NCBI GenBank assembly: GCA_031259935.1 | Contig: JAIRKV010000205.1 | Location: forward strand, 1-5,051 | Source: Prevotellaceae bacterium | GTDB lineage: Bacteria > Bacteroidota > Bacteroidia > Bacteroidales > UBA932 | Direction: 5' to 3' | DNA: 5,051 nt | In this document: positions 4,933 to 5,051 of the stretch, piece by piece | Numbering within the stretch: the stretch's first letter is position 1 | Layout of the letters: each line of letters starts with the position of its first letter | Program-made: the position numbers and the translations under genes | The notes under the pieces: generated by a model | The model's input: the letters and a program-made list of their open reading frames with translations, nothing else | Told to the model about the DNA's origin: nothing | The model's database searches: none

Positions 4933-5051
4933 CTATTTAAATTTGCGCTGGCGCATTGCTTCAAATGCTATTATTGCCGTTGATACCGAAACATTCAGCG
5001 AGTCGATTGTTCCGCGCATCGGAATTTTTATTCGCATATCTGCACGGTTTA
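4933..5051 (-). CDS. rlmB: SpoU/TrmH-family 2'-O-ribose RNA methyltransferase, C-terminus (5'-truncated); probably 23S rRNA Gm2251 methyltransferase
   Basis: On the minus strand a frame is open from the window edge to TAG at 4935-4933, giving 38 residues of the C-terminus; the start lies beyond the window. The segment IKIPMRGTIDSLNVSVSTAI is motif 3 of the SpoU/TrmH family, which lies in the trefoil knot that binds S-adenosylmethionine and carries the conserved SLNVS. The end, AFEAMRQRKFK, resembles the RlmB ending (FEAVRQR), favouring the 23S rRNA guanosine-2251 2'-O-methyltransferase over tRNA TrmH. This assignment within the family is an inference from a short piece. A Ser stands where Ala is common after SLNVSV. 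The gene converges on the lipoprotein gene and is probably unrelated in function to the ATPase cluster. Confidence 0.85.
   Translation of the reverse strand, partial: NRADMRIKIPMRGTIDSLNVSVSTAIIAFEAMRQRKFK

Overview
The window reads as a chromosome segment of a Bacteroidota species, most likely an anaerobe of the order Bacteroidales. The evidence is a type IX secretion (T9SS) C-terminal sorting domain, a bacterial V/A-type ATPase of the kind carried by Bacteroidales, a lipoprotein of a Bacteroidota-type metal-chelate-binding family, AT-rich intergenic DNA, and A-rich translation leaders that mostly lack Shine-Dalgarno motifs.

Layout: positions 1-300 are the 3' end of a plus-strand gene whose product ends in a T9SS type A sorting domain. 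After 56 bp come atpD (357-962) and atpI (959-2776), which overlap by ATGA. A 291-bp gap (2777-3067) follows, holding a possible 37-residue ORF, a GC-rich imperfect direct repeat and a small palindrome. Then come atpK (3068-3529) and, one base after its stop, a 380-residue substrate-binding lipoprotein (3531-4673). A 259-bp convergent intergenic region (4674-4932) holds two mirror-image arrays of an 8-nt A/T repeat around a more GC-rich core. The window ends in the C-terminus of a minus-strand SpoU/TrmH-type rRNA methyltransferase (4933-5051, probably rlmB).

How the genes work together: AtpD is the central-shaft subunit of V1, AtpI is the membrane stator carrying the ion half-channels, and AtpK forms the ion-binding rotor ring. 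AtpK has every side-chain position of the Enterococcus hirae NtpK sodium site at one constant offset, so the machine is predicted to be Na+-coupled. The catalytic subunits A and B, and E, are not adjacent upstream, although they usually are in Bacteroidales. The lipoprotein is packed against atpK with no permease or ATPase partner in the window.

Most of the window is ordinary core metabolism. The points most worth a second look are the 8-nt mirrored arrays at 4723-4875, the Na+ signature, the interrupted ATPase gene order, and the unusual atpI-atpK spacer. No clearly new defence or mobile system is visible.
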